Shown: in pieces, positions 9,069 through 19,476 of the stretch | How positions within the stretch are numbered: position 1 is the first letter of the stretch | Layout of the letters: each line of letters begins with the position of its first letter | NCBI RefSeq assembly: GCF_001316435.1 | Contig: NZ_JXLL01000008.1 | Coordinates: 1-64,000 of the forward strand | Length of the DNA stretch: 64,000 bases | Direction of reading: 5' to 3' | Source of the DNA: Caloranaerobacter sp. TR13 | Lineage (GTDB): Bacteria; Bacillota; Clostridia; Tissierellales; Thermohalobacteraceae | Position numbers and translations under genes: made by a program | The notes under the pieces: generated by a model | What the model was told of the DNA's origin: nothing | The model's input: only the letters and a program-made list of their open reading frames with translations | The model's database searches: none

Positions 9069-9330
9069 TAACTAATCCCCCTTTAATTTTAATTAAGGAT
9101 AATAATTTTTTTGCTAACTTATTAAGGTTAATACTCACCCCCCTTAAGCTCGTTAAGTGAGAATTTTTTTTAAATTTAAAATTTTATTCTAAATAATTAA
9201 ATTCTATACAAACTTAAAAAGTCCTTTATATTTTTTGAAATTTTTTGTTTAGTTTAAAATTTTCGAAAACTCTAAGTGAAATCAGTTTTTTATTTCGTTT
9301 TCTTAATATCGTTTAAGCAATTTTAATTAA
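9069..9330 (-). other. long oppA leader
   Basis: About 260 bases of very AT-rich, non-coding leader lie between the inferred oppA start point and its ATG. The only clear structure is at 9134-9161: CTCAC...GTGAG arms enclosing CTTAA/TTAAG, with a GGGGGG run on the minus strand. I could not match it to a riboswitch or T-box; no AGGTGGTACCGCG-like or GGGTGGNACCGC-like antiterminator is present. Confidence 0.5.
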
Positions 9331-9359
9331 AGTATAAAGAAAATTTAACATATTGTCAA
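9331..9359 (-). promoter_or_regulatory. sigma-A promoter of oppA
   Basis: On the minus strand TTGACA (9354-9359) and TATACT (9331-9336) are separated by exactly 17 bases, a near-consensus housekeeping promoter facing oppA. Confidence 0.85.
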
Positions 9360-9446
9360 GCTAATATTTTTTCTCCAAGCATTAACTATTAATATACTTA
9401 TGCATGTACATAGACATACATTACACTTTATTTTGTCTATAAATTG

Positions 9447-9483
9447 AATAAGATGCCGAAGCAAATGACTCCGGCAACTTATT
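9447..9483 (-). terminator. hairpin downstream of oppF
   Basis: On the minus strand AATAAG-T-TGCCG-G-AG pairs with CT-T-CGGCA-T-CTTATT around a 7-base loop, 15 bases after the oppF stop. There is no T-run, so it may be a processing or stabilising structure that protects oppBCDF mRNA rather than a strong terminator. Confidence 0.55.
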
Positions 9484-9498
9484 AAATTATATAACTTA

Positions 9499-10461
9499 TT
9501 AAATCATATGGCATGCTACAAAATGTCCTGGACTTACTTCTCTTAATTCTGGAGTCTGTTCTTTACATATGTCTTTACATAATTTACATCTAGCCTGGAA
9601 TTTACATCCTGGTGGTGGATTAATTGGACTTGGTACATCTCCTTCAAGAATAATTCTCTTTCTATTTCTTTCAACTTCTGGGTCTGGAATAGGCACAGCT
9701 GACAATAAAGCCTTAGTATATGGATGTAAAGGTTTATCATATAACTCTTTACTAGTTGTTAACTCCATAATTGAGCCTAAATACATAACTGCAATTCTAT
9801 CAGAAATATGCTTAACCATACTCAAGTCGTGAGCTATGAAAAGATATGTTAAGCCAAGTTTCTCTTGTAATTCCATTAATAAGTTAACAACCTGAGCCTG
9901 AATAGAAACATCTAGGGCTGAAATAGGCTCATCACAAACTATAAATTTAGGCTCTATAGCTAAAGCTCTAGCTATACCTATACGCTGTCTCTGACCACCA
10001 CTAAACTCATGTGGGAATCTATTCGCATGCTCTCTGTTTAATCCAACTAACTCTAATAATTCATATATTCTTTTTTGTCTGTCTTCCCCAGTATATAATC
10101 CATGAATATCTATTCCTTCACCGATAATATCAGTAACTGTCATTCTTGGATTCAATGATGCATATGGGTCTTGGAATATCATTTGAGCTTTTCTTGTAAA
10201 ATGTTTTAATTCTTCTTTATTTAACTTATGAACATTCATTCCTTCAAAAATAACATCTCCATCAGTTGCATCATATAATCTTATGATTGTTCTACCTGTT
10301 GTTGATTTTCCACAGCCTGACTCTCCAACAAGACCTAAAGTTTCACCTTCTTTTATCTTAAAACTAATACCATCAACAGCCTTTAATGTTAAGCCCCTGC
10401 CTACGTTAAAGTATTTTTTTAAGTTTCTTACTTCTATAAGTGTTTTTCTTTCTTCAGCCAT
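9499..10461 (-). CDS. oppF: oligopeptide ABC transporter ATP-binding protein OppF
   Basis: The second ATPase of the peptide importer, 320 residues. It has Walker [12 protein letters not shown] near residue 45, the Q-loop [13 protein letters not shown], the ABC signature [16 protein letters not shown], Walker [13 protein letters not shown] and the switch histidine in [12 protein letters not shown]. The C-terminal oligopeptide-transporter extension contains the conserved cysteines of [18 protein letters not shown]. The ATG at 10461 follows GGAAGGAGATAGAT and oppD by 2 bases. Confidence 0.96.
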   Translation of the reverse strand: MAEERKTLIEVRNLKKYFNVGRGLTLKAVDGISFKIKEGETLGLVGESGCGKSTTGRTIIRLYDATDGDVIFEGMNVHKLNKEELKHFTRKAQMIFQDPYASLNPRMTVTDIIGEGIDIHGLYTGEDRQKRIYELLELVGLNREHANRFPHEFSGGQRQRIGIARALAIEPKFIVCDEPISALDVSIQAQVVNLLMELQEKLGLTYLFIAHDLSMVKHISDRIAVMYLGSIMELTTSKELYDKPLHPYTKALLSAVPIPDPEVERNRKRIILEGDVPSPINPPPGCKFQARCKLCKDICKEQTPELREVSPGHFVACHMI

Positions 10462-10463
10462 AT

Positions 10464-11486
10464 CTATCTCCTTCCTTCAACAATAGGATTTTTTACCTTT
10501 GGTGCCATTTCATGCTGTAGCCAGCAGTGTACATGATGTTTCTCACTTATTTGAGTCTTTTCTGGATAGTATTCTTTACATACTGGCATAGCATAATCAC
10601 ATCTAGCTGCAAATGGGCATCCTACAGGTGGCTTAAATAGATCTGGTGGCTGTCCTACTATTGGCACTAGTCTTTCCTTGTTGGCAGCGTCTAATCTTGG
10701 TACTGATTGTAATAATCCCCAAGTATAAGGATGCTGTGGATTAAAGAATATATCATCACTAGTACCTGATTCTATAATTTTACCAGCATACATAACAACT
10801 ATTCTATGAGCTATATTAGCAACAACACCAAGGTCGTGTGTTATCATTATGATTGATGTGTCTAGCTTATTCTGTAATTCCTTCATAAGGTCTAATATCT
10901 GTGCTTGAATTGTAACGTCTAGTGCAGTTGTAGGCTCATCAGCTATCAACAGCTTAGGATTACATGCTAATGCAATAGCTATCATAGCTCTTTGTCTCAT
11001 ACCACCACTAAATTCATGTGGATATTGCTCAACACGTTTAGCAGGATTAGGTATACCAACTAATTTAAGCATCTCAATTGCTCTTTCTTTTGCTTCCTGT
11101 TTACTCATGCTTTGATGCTTAATTAGACCTTCCATTATTTGTTTTCCTACTCTCATAGTAGGGTTAAGTGAAGTCATTGGATCTTGGAAAATCATACTGA
11201 TTTCACGACCACGAACTGACTCCATTTGTTTATCTGTAAATTTAGCTAAATCTTTTCCATCAAATATAACACTACCCTTTTTAATTCTTCCAGGTGGCAT
11301 TGGTATAAGTTTCATAATTGATTGAGCTGTAACTGATTTACCACATCCTGACTCACCAACTATAGCTAGAGTCTCTCCTTTATCTACATGGAAGTCTACC
11401 CCTCTTACAGCTTTAACTTCTCCAGCATAAGTATCAAACGAAACATGTAAATCTTTTACTTCCAATAATCTATCTCTATTTTCCAC
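10464..11486 (-). CDS. oppD: oligopeptide ABC transporter ATP-binding protein OppD
   Basis: A 340-residue ATPase pairing with OppF. It has Walker [14 protein letters not shown], the Q-loop [13 protein letters not shown], the signature [16 protein letters not shown], Walker [15 protein letters not shown] and the H-loop [10 protein letters not shown]. The OppD-type C-terminal extension has the [18 protein letters not shown] cysteine cluster. Translation starts at GTG (11486) behind AAAGGAGG. Confidence 0.96.
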   Translation of the reverse strand: MENRDRLLEVKDLHVSFDTYAGEVKAVRGVDFHVDKGETLAIVGESGCGKSVTAQSIMKLIPMPPGRIKKGSVIFDGKDLAKFTDKQMESVRGREISMIFQDPMTSLNPTMRVGKQIMEGLIKHQSMSKQEAKERAIEMLKLVGIPNPAKRVEQYPHEFSGGMRQRAMIAIALACNPKLLIADEPTTALDVTIQAQILDLMKELQNKLDTSIIMITHDLGVVANIAHRIVVMYAGKIIESGTSDDIFFNPQHPYTWGLLQSVPRLDAANKERLVPIVGQPPDLFKPPVGCPFAARCDYAMPVCKEYYPEKTQISEKHHVHCWLQHEMAPKVKNPIVEGRR

Positions 11487-11500
11487 TTTATTAGCCTCCT

Positions 11501-12424
11501 TTACTTTCTAAGTCTTGGATCTAGTGCATCTCTTAAACCATCACCTAACAAGTTGAAACCAAGCATTGTTATACTGATTAATAGTGATGGGAAGAATAAC
11601 TGATATGGATGTATTAAAAGCACCTTACTACCATCTGCTGCTAGAGTACCCCAGCTTGCTAATGGTAATGGAAGTCCAAGACCTATATAACTTAAGAACG
11701 CTTCTGAGAATATCGCTGCTGGAACCGCAAATGTTATTGATATAATAATTGGTCCCATTGAGTTTGGAATTAAGTGTCTAGTTATAATTCTCCAACCATC
11801 TGCACCTAAAGTTTTTGCTGCTAATACGAATTCCATTTCTTTCAATTGAAGTACCTGACCTCTAACCAGTCTGGCCATTCCACCCCAACCTGATATAGCA
11901 AACGCTATGATTATAGTATGAAGTCCTTGACCGATAACAACCATTAAAAGAATTACCCATAGCATTTGTGGAATTGAGAATATAATATCAACAATACGCA
12001 TCATTACTATATCTACATTACCACCTAAATAACCTGAAACCCCTCCGTAAATTACACCTATTGTAAAGTTCAATATAGCCGTCATAAATCCAATGAACAG
12101 GGATACTCTCGCACCCATCCAAGATCTTACAAATATATCTCTACCTAATGCATCAGTTCCGAACCAGTGTTCAGCTGAAGGTGGCTTATTTATATTTGTA
12201 AAATCTTGCTCAGCAAAATCATAAGGTTGCATGTAAGGTCCTACTAAAGAAAGTACTATTAATAATCCAAGTAATATCATTGAAGCAATAGCTAGCTTGT
12301 TCTCTTTAAGTCTTCTCCAAGCATCTTGCCAATAGGTTAAACTTGGTCTTACTAACTCTTGTGACTTCTCAATATCTTTTCCGACTATTTTAAACATTTC
12401 TTTGTTCAGTTGAACTTGAGCCAT
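11501..12424 (-). CDS. oppC: oligopeptide ABC transporter permease OppC
   Basis: A 307-residue inner-membrane permease with about six transmembrane segments. It has the OppC/DppC N-terminal domain (TYWQDAWRRLKENKLAIAS, then a first membrane helix at about residues 45-65), the GTDALGRDIFVRSWMGARVS motif that introduces the transmembrane domain, and the EAA loop EMEFVLAAKTLGADGWRII that contacts the ATPase. Located between oppB and oppD. Confidence 0.95.
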   Translation of the reverse strand: MAQVQLNKEMFKIVGKDIEKSQELVRPSLTYWQDAWRRLKENKLAIASMILLGLLIVLSLVGPYMQPYDFAEQDFTNINKPPSAEHWFGTDALGRDIFVRSWMGARVSLFIGFMTAILNFTIGVIYGGVSGYLGGNVDIVMMRIVDIIFSIPQMLWVILLMVVIGQGLHTIIIAFAISGWGGMARLVRGQVLQLKEMEFVLAAKTLGADGWRIITRHLIPNSMGPIIISITFAVPAAIFSEAFLSYIGLGLPLPLASWGTLAADGSKVLLIHPYQLFFPSLLISITMLGFNLLGDGLRDALDPRLRK

Positions 12425-12442
12425 TTTGCCAACTCCTCTCTA

Positions 12443-13360
12443 TTAGTCTAATCTTATTCTTGGATCTATTAATCCATATGCGATATCAACCAAGAAGATT
12501 ATAAATACCAATACCGCTGAATAGAATACTGTTGTACCTAAAATCAATGTATAGTCTCTTTGTTGTATACTTTGAATATAGTATTTTCCTAATCCAGGTA
12601 TACCGAATATTCTTTCTATAATGAATGTACCTGTTAATAACATAGCTACGATTGGACCTAAAACTGTAACAACTGGTAATATAGCATTTCTTATAGCATG
12701 TTTCCAAATAACAACAGACTTTGATAATCCTTTTGCTTTAGCTGTCTTAATATAGTCTTGATTTAATACGTCAAGCATACTTGTTCTCATCATCCTAGCT
12801 TGGAACGCAATCATTCTCATACCTAATGCCCAAGCAGGTAGTATAACATGATATGGTGTTCCCCATCTTGCAACCGGGAACCATTGTAATTTAACTCCGA
12901 ACCAATATTGGAATAATGCTGAGAAAACGAAGTTAGGTACTGAAACTCCCAATATAGCTAATAAAATAACGAAATAATCGAAGAATCCCTTATGGTTGAG
13001 GGCCGCGACAATTCCGAGGAATATACCCAAGGTGATTCCAAACAAACCTGCTGCTATACCTAATTGAGCAGAAACAGGGAATCCTGACTTCAACATACTA
13101 GCAACTGTTCTATTCTTATACTTTAGCGACATACCCAAATCGCCTCTTAATAAGTTCTTTAGATAAGTAAAATATTGTACAACTAGCGGCTTGTCTAATC
13201 CATATTTAGCTTTAAGATTTTCTAAAATCTCTGCTGGAATCCTTTTTTGGTCAGTGAACGGATCTCCAGGAATAGCGTGCATTAAGAAAAATGTGATAGT
13301 TACTACAACCCATAATGTTAGAACCATAGTTCCTAACCTTTTTAGAGTATACTTAAACAT
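12443..13360 (-). CDS. oppB: oligopeptide ABC transporter permease OppB
   Basis: A 305-residue permease and first gene of oppBCDF. The N-terminal helix TLWVVVTITFFLMHAIPGDPF, the KYGLDKPLVVQYFTYL segment and GDLGMSLKYKNRTV are typical of OppB/DppB. The EAA-like loop is DYIKTAKAKGLSKSVVIWKHAIRNA. It ends with the common DIAYGLIDPRIRL tail. GGAGGTG precedes the ATG. The 280 bases upstream hold its promoter region, in which I see no convincing -35/-10 pair. Confidence 0.95.
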   Translation of the reverse strand: MFKYTLKRLGTMVLTLWVVVTITFFLMHAIPGDPFTDQKRIPAEILENLKAKYGLDKPLVVQYFTYLKNLLRGDLGMSLKYKNRTVASMLKSGFPVSAQLGIAAGLFGITLGIFLGIVAALNHKGFFDYFVILLAILGVSVPNFVFSALFQYWFGVKLQWFPVARWGTPYHVILPAWALGMRMIAFQARMMRTSMLDVLNQDYIKTAKAKGLSKSVVIWKHAIRNAILPVVTVLGPIVAMLLTGTFIIERIFGIPGLGKYYIQSIQQRDYTLILGTTVFYSAVLVFIIFLVDIAYGLIDPRIRLD

Positions 13361-13648
13361 AAATACACCTCCATCAATTTTTGCAATGTAAAATACTTAA
13401 AATAGAAAAAAGAACTCTAAACTTTATACTCCCCCCTTTAAAACAAGTTATGCAAATTTTATATATAGCTACTTTTTATATTTATATATTGTGAAATAGT
13501 TTAAAATTTCATTAATTTAAAATTTTACATATTGAGCGACTTGTTTAAATTGTCTGAAATTTTTTACTTTTCTATTTTATGATACTTTATACTGCTTTAT
13601 TATGCAATTAAATAAGTTTTAATAAAATATTAATAAATTGTAATATTT
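13361..13648. other. intergenic space upstream of oppB
   Basis: AT-rich spacer carrying the oppB promoter region. A GGGGGGAG run (minus strand, near 13431) resembles a ribosome-binding site, but no reading frame follows it. A similar run occurs in the oppA leader. Nothing else is recognisable. Confidence 0.5.
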
Positions 13649-13732
13649 GGTTCTAGGTACTTGGTATTGGGTATTAAATACTGGGTGCTAGGTACTGGGT
13701 ACTGGGTGCTAGGTACTGGGTGCGAAGTTATA
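13649..13732 (+). repeat. heptad repeat tract 1 (GGTACTG units)
   Basis: Twelve consecutive 7-base units with consensus GGTACTG or GGTGCTA and no phase slip. Unlike the intra-operon tracts, the G-rich strand is the plus strand here, opposite to the flanking minus-strand genes. Confidence 0.9.
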
Positions 13733-13837
13733 TTGTTTGGTATCTAGCTTCACTACTTTATCATACTAAAGTTTCTGACGTTTTATTTCCATTATAATTC
13801 AAAATTCTGTTTTTTCAATTACTTTTTCTATATGTTA

Positions 13838-13877
13838 CAAAAAATTAACAAACCCACTTTTTTTAAGCGAGTTTGTT
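13838..13877 (-). terminator. terminator of the gatB transcript
   Basis: On the minus strand AACAAACTCGCTT pairs with AAGTGGGTTTGTT (13 bp, two G-T pairs) around AAAAA and is followed by AATTTTTTG, directly after the gatB stop codon. Confidence 0.88.
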
Positions 13878-13881
13878 TTCA

Positions 13882-15312
13882 TTACATTTCTTCTATAATT
13901 TCTAATATCAATTTATTAACCATCTGAGGATTTGCTTTACCCCTTGTAGCCTTCATAACTTGACCAACTAGAAACCCTAATGCTCTATCTTTTCCATTTT
14001 TGTAATCTACTACAGATTGTCGATTATCCTCAACTACTTTCTTAACTATATTCTTAAGCTCAGACTCATCGCTTATCTGTATTAAACCTTGCTCCCTTAC
14101 AATTACTTCAGGAGTCTTACCTTGTTCAAACATAATTCTTAAAACTTTCTTACCAATCTTATTACTAATCTTCCCCTCATTTATAAGCCCAATCAAGTCT
14201 GCTAAATTTTTTGGAGTAATTTTCATATTCTTAATTTCTTTATTTTCCATATTAAGTCTTCTCAATATATCACCCGTTATCCAATTGCTAACCTGTTTTG
14301 GAGCGTTTACAAATTTAACAGTCTCTTCGAAGAAGTCAGCTAAATTCTTTGAAGAAGTCAAAATTTTTGCATCGTTTTCTGGTAAGTTATATTCTATTAT
14401 GAATCTTTCTTTTTTAGCATGAGGAAGTTCAGGTAAATTTTCTTTAATGTTTTTTATTAAGTTTTCATCTACTTCAATATCTACTAAATCAGACTCGGGA
14501 AAATATCTGTAATCTTCAACTGTTTCCTTTACTCTCATTACTACAGTTTCATTTCTGTTTTCATCCCATCTTCTTGTTTCCTTGAGCGTATTTTTCCCCT
14601 GTTTCAATAATTCAATATGCCTCTTTTCCTCAAATTCCATAGCTTTAACAGCGGCTTTAAATGAATTTAAATTTTTAATCTCAGTAATTGTACTCTTTAC
14701 TCCCGTTTCTTCATCTATAACATTTATGTTAATATCACATCTTAAGGACCCTTCCTCCATCTTACAATCAGAAACCTCAATATACCTAAGTATAGCTTTT
14801 AATTTTTCTAAAAATATCCTAGCCTCCTCAGGCGAATTCATATCAGGATAAGTTACAATTTCTATTAAAGGAATTCCGCTTCTATTATAATCAAGAAGAA
14901 TATTTCCTTTTTCATCATAAATAGATTTTCCTGTATCCTCTTCTATATGTATTCTTTTAATTCTTATTTTCTTCTCAACATCTTTTATATCTATCTTTAT
15001 ATAGCCATTTTGGCAAAGAGGATTTGTATACTGCGTAATCTGATACCCTTTTACTAAATCTGGATAAAAATAATTTTTTCTATCCATTCTGCTTTTATTT
15101 GATATTTCACAATTTAATGCTAACCCAGCCCTTATACAATATTCTACAACTTTTTTATTAAGTACAGGTAGAGCCCCTGGAAGACCTAAACAAACTGGAC
15201 AACAATGCTTATTTGCTTCTTTTTCAAATTTAGCTAAACAACTGCAAAATATTTTAGATTTTGTCAAAAGTTCAGCATGTATTTCAAGCCCTATCACTGT
15301 TTTATATGCCAT
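13882..15312 (-). CDS. gatB: Asp-tRNA(Asn)/Glu-tRNA(Gln) amidotransferase subunit B
   Basis: The tRNA-binding kinase subunit of GatCAB, 476 residues, which phosphorylates the Asp or Glu moiety of misacylated tRNA. The start [20 protein letters not shown] is diagnostic, followed by the zinc-site cysteines CSC...[16 protein letters not shown], then [19 protein letters not shown] and the [14 protein letters not shown] motif. The C-terminal YqeY-like tail domain (about residues 330-476) ends in [12 protein letters not shown]. The ATG overlaps the gatA stop by 11 bases. Confidence 0.97.
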   Translation of the reverse strand: MAYKTVIGLEIHAELLTKSKIFCSCLAKFEKEANKHCCPVCLGLPGALPVLNKKVVEYCIRAGLALNCEISNKSRMDRKNYFYPDLVKGYQITQYTNPLCQNGYIKIDIKDVEKKIRIKRIHIEEDTGKSIYDEKGNILLDYNRSGIPLIEIVTYPDMNSPEEARIFLEKLKAILRYIEVSDCKMEEGSLRCDININVIDEETGVKSTITEIKNLNSFKAAVKAMEFEEKRHIELLKQGKNTLKETRRWDENRNETVVMRVKETVEDYRYFPESDLVDIEVDENLIKNIKENLPELPHAKKERFIIEYNLPENDAKILTSSKNLADFFEETVKFVNAPKQVSNWITGDILRRLNMENKEIKNMKITPKNLADLIGLINEGKISNKIGKKVLRIMFEQGKTPEVIVREQGLIQISDESELKNIVKKVVEDNRQSVVDYKNGKDRALGFLVGQVMKATRGKANPQMVNKLILEIIEEM

Positions 15313-16786
15313 TTTTTATCCCTTCCTTTATCTTAGGAGCTCTTCTTTGAAAATTACTATTCTTTTCGTAAGTATATGCTACACTTAATATATCTTCTTC
15401 TCCAAAAGCTTTACCCATTATTTGCATTCCTACTGGCAGGTCATCAATATATCCACAAGGAATTGTTATAGCAGGTATTCCTGCAATATTTGCTGAAACT
15501 GTTAATATATCTGAAAGATACATAGATATAGGGTTTTCTTTTTTTTCTCCAATTTTATAGGGTAATGTAGGAGTCGTAGGTGATATAATAATATCAAACT
15601 CTTTAAATACCTTTTCAAAATCTCTTATAATTAATGTCCTTACTTTCTGAGCCTTTTTATAATATTCACTATAATGACTTGAGCTTAGGAAATAAGTCCC
15701 TATCATTATCCTTCTCTTTACCTCATCTCCAAAGCCTTCTGTTCTTGTCTTTATAACTAACTCTTCAACTGAATTGTAGCTCTTAGCTCTTCTTCCATAT
15801 CTTATACCATCAAACTTAGCAAGATTTGAACTAGCTTCAGAAGGTGCTAAGATATAATAAGTAGCTAAAGCATATTCTGAATAAGGCAGTGAAACATAAT
15901 CTATTTTAGCACCAAGCTTTTCAAGAATTTTAACTGCATCTAATACCTTTTCTTTAATTCTATTATCTATCCTATTATTGAAGTATTCTTTAGGCAAGGC
16001 TATCTTTAGTCCCCTAATATCTTTCATTAATGCTTTTATATAATCAACACTGCCATTATCAGTAGATGTAGAATCTTTTTTATCAAACCCTACTATACTG
16101 TTTAACACAATCGCACAATCTTCTACATTCTTAGCCAAAGGCCCTATTTGGTCAAATGATGATGCAAATGCTACTAACCCATATCTAGATACAAGCCCAT
16201 AGGTTGGTTTTAACCCAACTACCCCACAAAAAGCTGCTGGTTGTCTTATTGAACCTCCTGTAGATGAGCCTAAAGCATATGGAACCAAAGATGCTGAAAC
16301 AGCTGCCGCTGAGCCACCACTTGAGCCGCCTGGTACTCTGTTTAAATCCCAAGGATTTTTAGTAATCTTGAAAGCAGAATTTTCTGTGCTAGAACCCATT
16401 GCAAATTCATCCATATTAGTCTTACCTACTATAATCGCGCCATTTGACTTAAGTTTTTTTATAACAGTCGCGTCATATGGTGGTATAAAGTTTTCTAAAA
16501 TTCTAGACCCGCAGGTTGTCTTAATTCCTTCTGTTACTATATTATCTTTAATCCCTACAGGAATTCCAGCTATATCACTTAAGCTAGTGATATCTTCTTT
16601 TATTTTTTTATCTATTCTTCTAGCCTCTTCAAGAGCTTTTTCTTTAATTAAAGTTATAAAGCTACCTACTTTATCTTCTACTTGTTCTATTCTTTTTAAA
16701 AAATTTTTCACTATTTCTTCTGATGACACTTCTCTATTTCTTATCAAATCTCTCAACTCATGAACCGTAAGATTTGTTAAATCCAC
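15302..16786 (-). CDS. gatA: Asp-tRNA(Asn)/Glu-tRNA(Gln) amidotransferase subunit A
   Basis: The glutaminase subunit of GatCAB, 494 residues, releasing ammonia for tRNA-dependent amidation. The amidase signature is complete: catalytic Lys in [14 protein letters not shown] (about residue 79), then [34 protein letters not shown] with the cis-Ser, and [14 protein letters not shown] with the nucleophile Ser. The start is GTG at 16786 behind AGAGGTGAG. It is separated from gatC by a heptad repeat tract instead of the usual short junction. Confidence 0.97.
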   Translation of the reverse strand: MDLTNLTVHELRDLIRNREVSSEEIVKNFLKRIEQVEDKVGSFITLIKEKALEEARRIDKKIKEDITSLSDIAGIPVGIKDNIVTEGIKTTCGSRILENFIPPYDATVIKKLKSNGAIIVGKTNMDEFAMGSSTENSAFKITKNPWDLNRVPGGSSGGSAAAVSASLVPYALGSSTGGSIRQPAAFCGVVGLKPTYGLVSRYGLVAFASSFDQIGPLAKNVEDCAIVLNSIVGFDKKDSTSTDNGSVDYIKALMKDIRGLKIALPKEYFNNRIDNRIKEKVLDAVKILEKLGAKIDYVSLPYSEYALATYYILAPSEASSNLAKFDGIRYGRRAKSYNSVEELVIKTRTEGFGDEVKRRIMIGTYFLSSSHYSEYYKKAQKVRTLIIRDFEKVFKEFDIIISPTTPTLPYKIGEKKENPISMYLSDILTVSANIAGIPAITIPCGYIDDLPVGMQIMGKAFGEEDILSVAYTYEKNSNFQRRAPKIKEGIKNGI

Positions 16787-16804
16787 TTTTATCTCACCTC
16801 TAGT

Positions 16805-17007
16805 TGAATCAGTTGACAGTATACAGAGAACAGAAAACAGATAATAAATAATGTAAGTTGACTGTCAACTAATTTTCCATTTTCAATTTTTAATTTTTCA
16901 TTCCTAAAGCCTGTCTAGTACCTAGAATTTTACATTTTAAATTTTTCATTTCTGAATCCTGTCCCCTGTCCCCTGTTCTCTAGTTCTAGTACCCAGCACC
17001 AAGTACC
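16805..17007 (-). repeat. heptad repeat tract 2, running from the gatA leader into gatC
   Basis: Twenty-nine consecutive 7-base units in one phase. The tract passes from an ACAGANN-type unit through TTTTCAA and TTTTAAA types to CTGTCCC and finally AGTACCC units. It fills the gatC-gatA gap and continues about 60 bases into the gatC reading frame. Confidence 0.9.
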
Positions 17008-17263
17008 CATTTCTCACTTCTTCTGCATTAGAAAGAACCTTCTCTCTTTCTAAAGAAGGTTCTACTTTATCTTCTCTAAAAAAGTTTTTGGAATTATGTA
17101 TATTATAAGTCGGCTCAATACCTTCTGTATCTATTTCTTTTAATTTTTCAACTAATTCTAAAATTGCTGTCAATTGATTAGTAAATTTCTCTATATCTTT
17201 TTCATAAATTTCTAGCTTAGCTAATTTTGCTATGCGTTCTATTTCTTTTTGAGAGATTCTCAT
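16946..17263 (-). CDS. gatC: Asp-tRNA(Asn)/Glu-tRNA(Gln) amidotransferase subunit C, repeat-encoded C-terminus
   Basis: The small GatC subunit that wraps around and stabilises GatA. At 105 residues it is about ten longer than usual. The N-terminal two-helix part is normal (ISQKEIERIAKLAKLEI, then FTNQLTAILELVEKLKEIDT and GIEPTYN). The usual C-terminal segment NAEEVRNGY is followed not by the normal valine-rich end but by LVLGTRTREQGTGDRIQK, which is translation of the heptad repeat. So roughly the last 20 codons come from the repeat tract. AGGAGG lies 8 bases before the ATG. It should still be functional because the interaction helices are intact. Confidence 0.93.
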   Translation of the reverse strand: MRISQKEIERIAKLAKLEIYEKDIEKFTNQLTAILELVEKLKEIDTEGIEPTYNIHNSKNFFREDKVEPSLEREKVLSNAEEVRNGYLVLGTRTREQGTGDRIQK

Positions 17264-17280
17264 AAAATATCCTCCTAAAA

Positions 17281-19327
<2,047 letters not shown>

Positions 19328-19350
19328 TTACAGTTGCCAGAAAACAGATC

Positions 19351-19476
19351 CCCTGTACCCTGTTCTCTGTCCCCTGTCCTCTAACTAGTACCTAATACCT
19401 AGTACCCAGTACCAAGTACCCCGTACCTAGTACCCAGTATCCAGTACCTAGTACCCAATATCCAGTACCTAATCTA
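19351..19476 (-). repeat. heptad repeat tract 3 between pcrA and ligA
   Basis: Eighteen consecutive 7-base units, the first five of CCCTGTC type and the next twelve of TAGTACC/CAGTACC type, with no phase slip at the switch. The tract fills most of the 162-base pcrA-ligA gap and contains the TAG stop codon of pcrA at its edge. Confidence 0.92.

Noticed and set aside
9134-9161. Plus-strand terminator (hairpin followed by eight T)
   Set aside because: No plus-strand gene lies upstream for it to end; it is better viewed as structure in the oppA leader.
9069-9330. T-box or known riboswitch in the oppA leader
   Set aside because: No specifier loop or T-box sequence and no conserved riboswitch core could be found.
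19351-19476. CRISPR array or minisatellite
   Set aside because: Units are 7 bases, degenerate and without spacers; there are no cas genes. It is a heptad tract.
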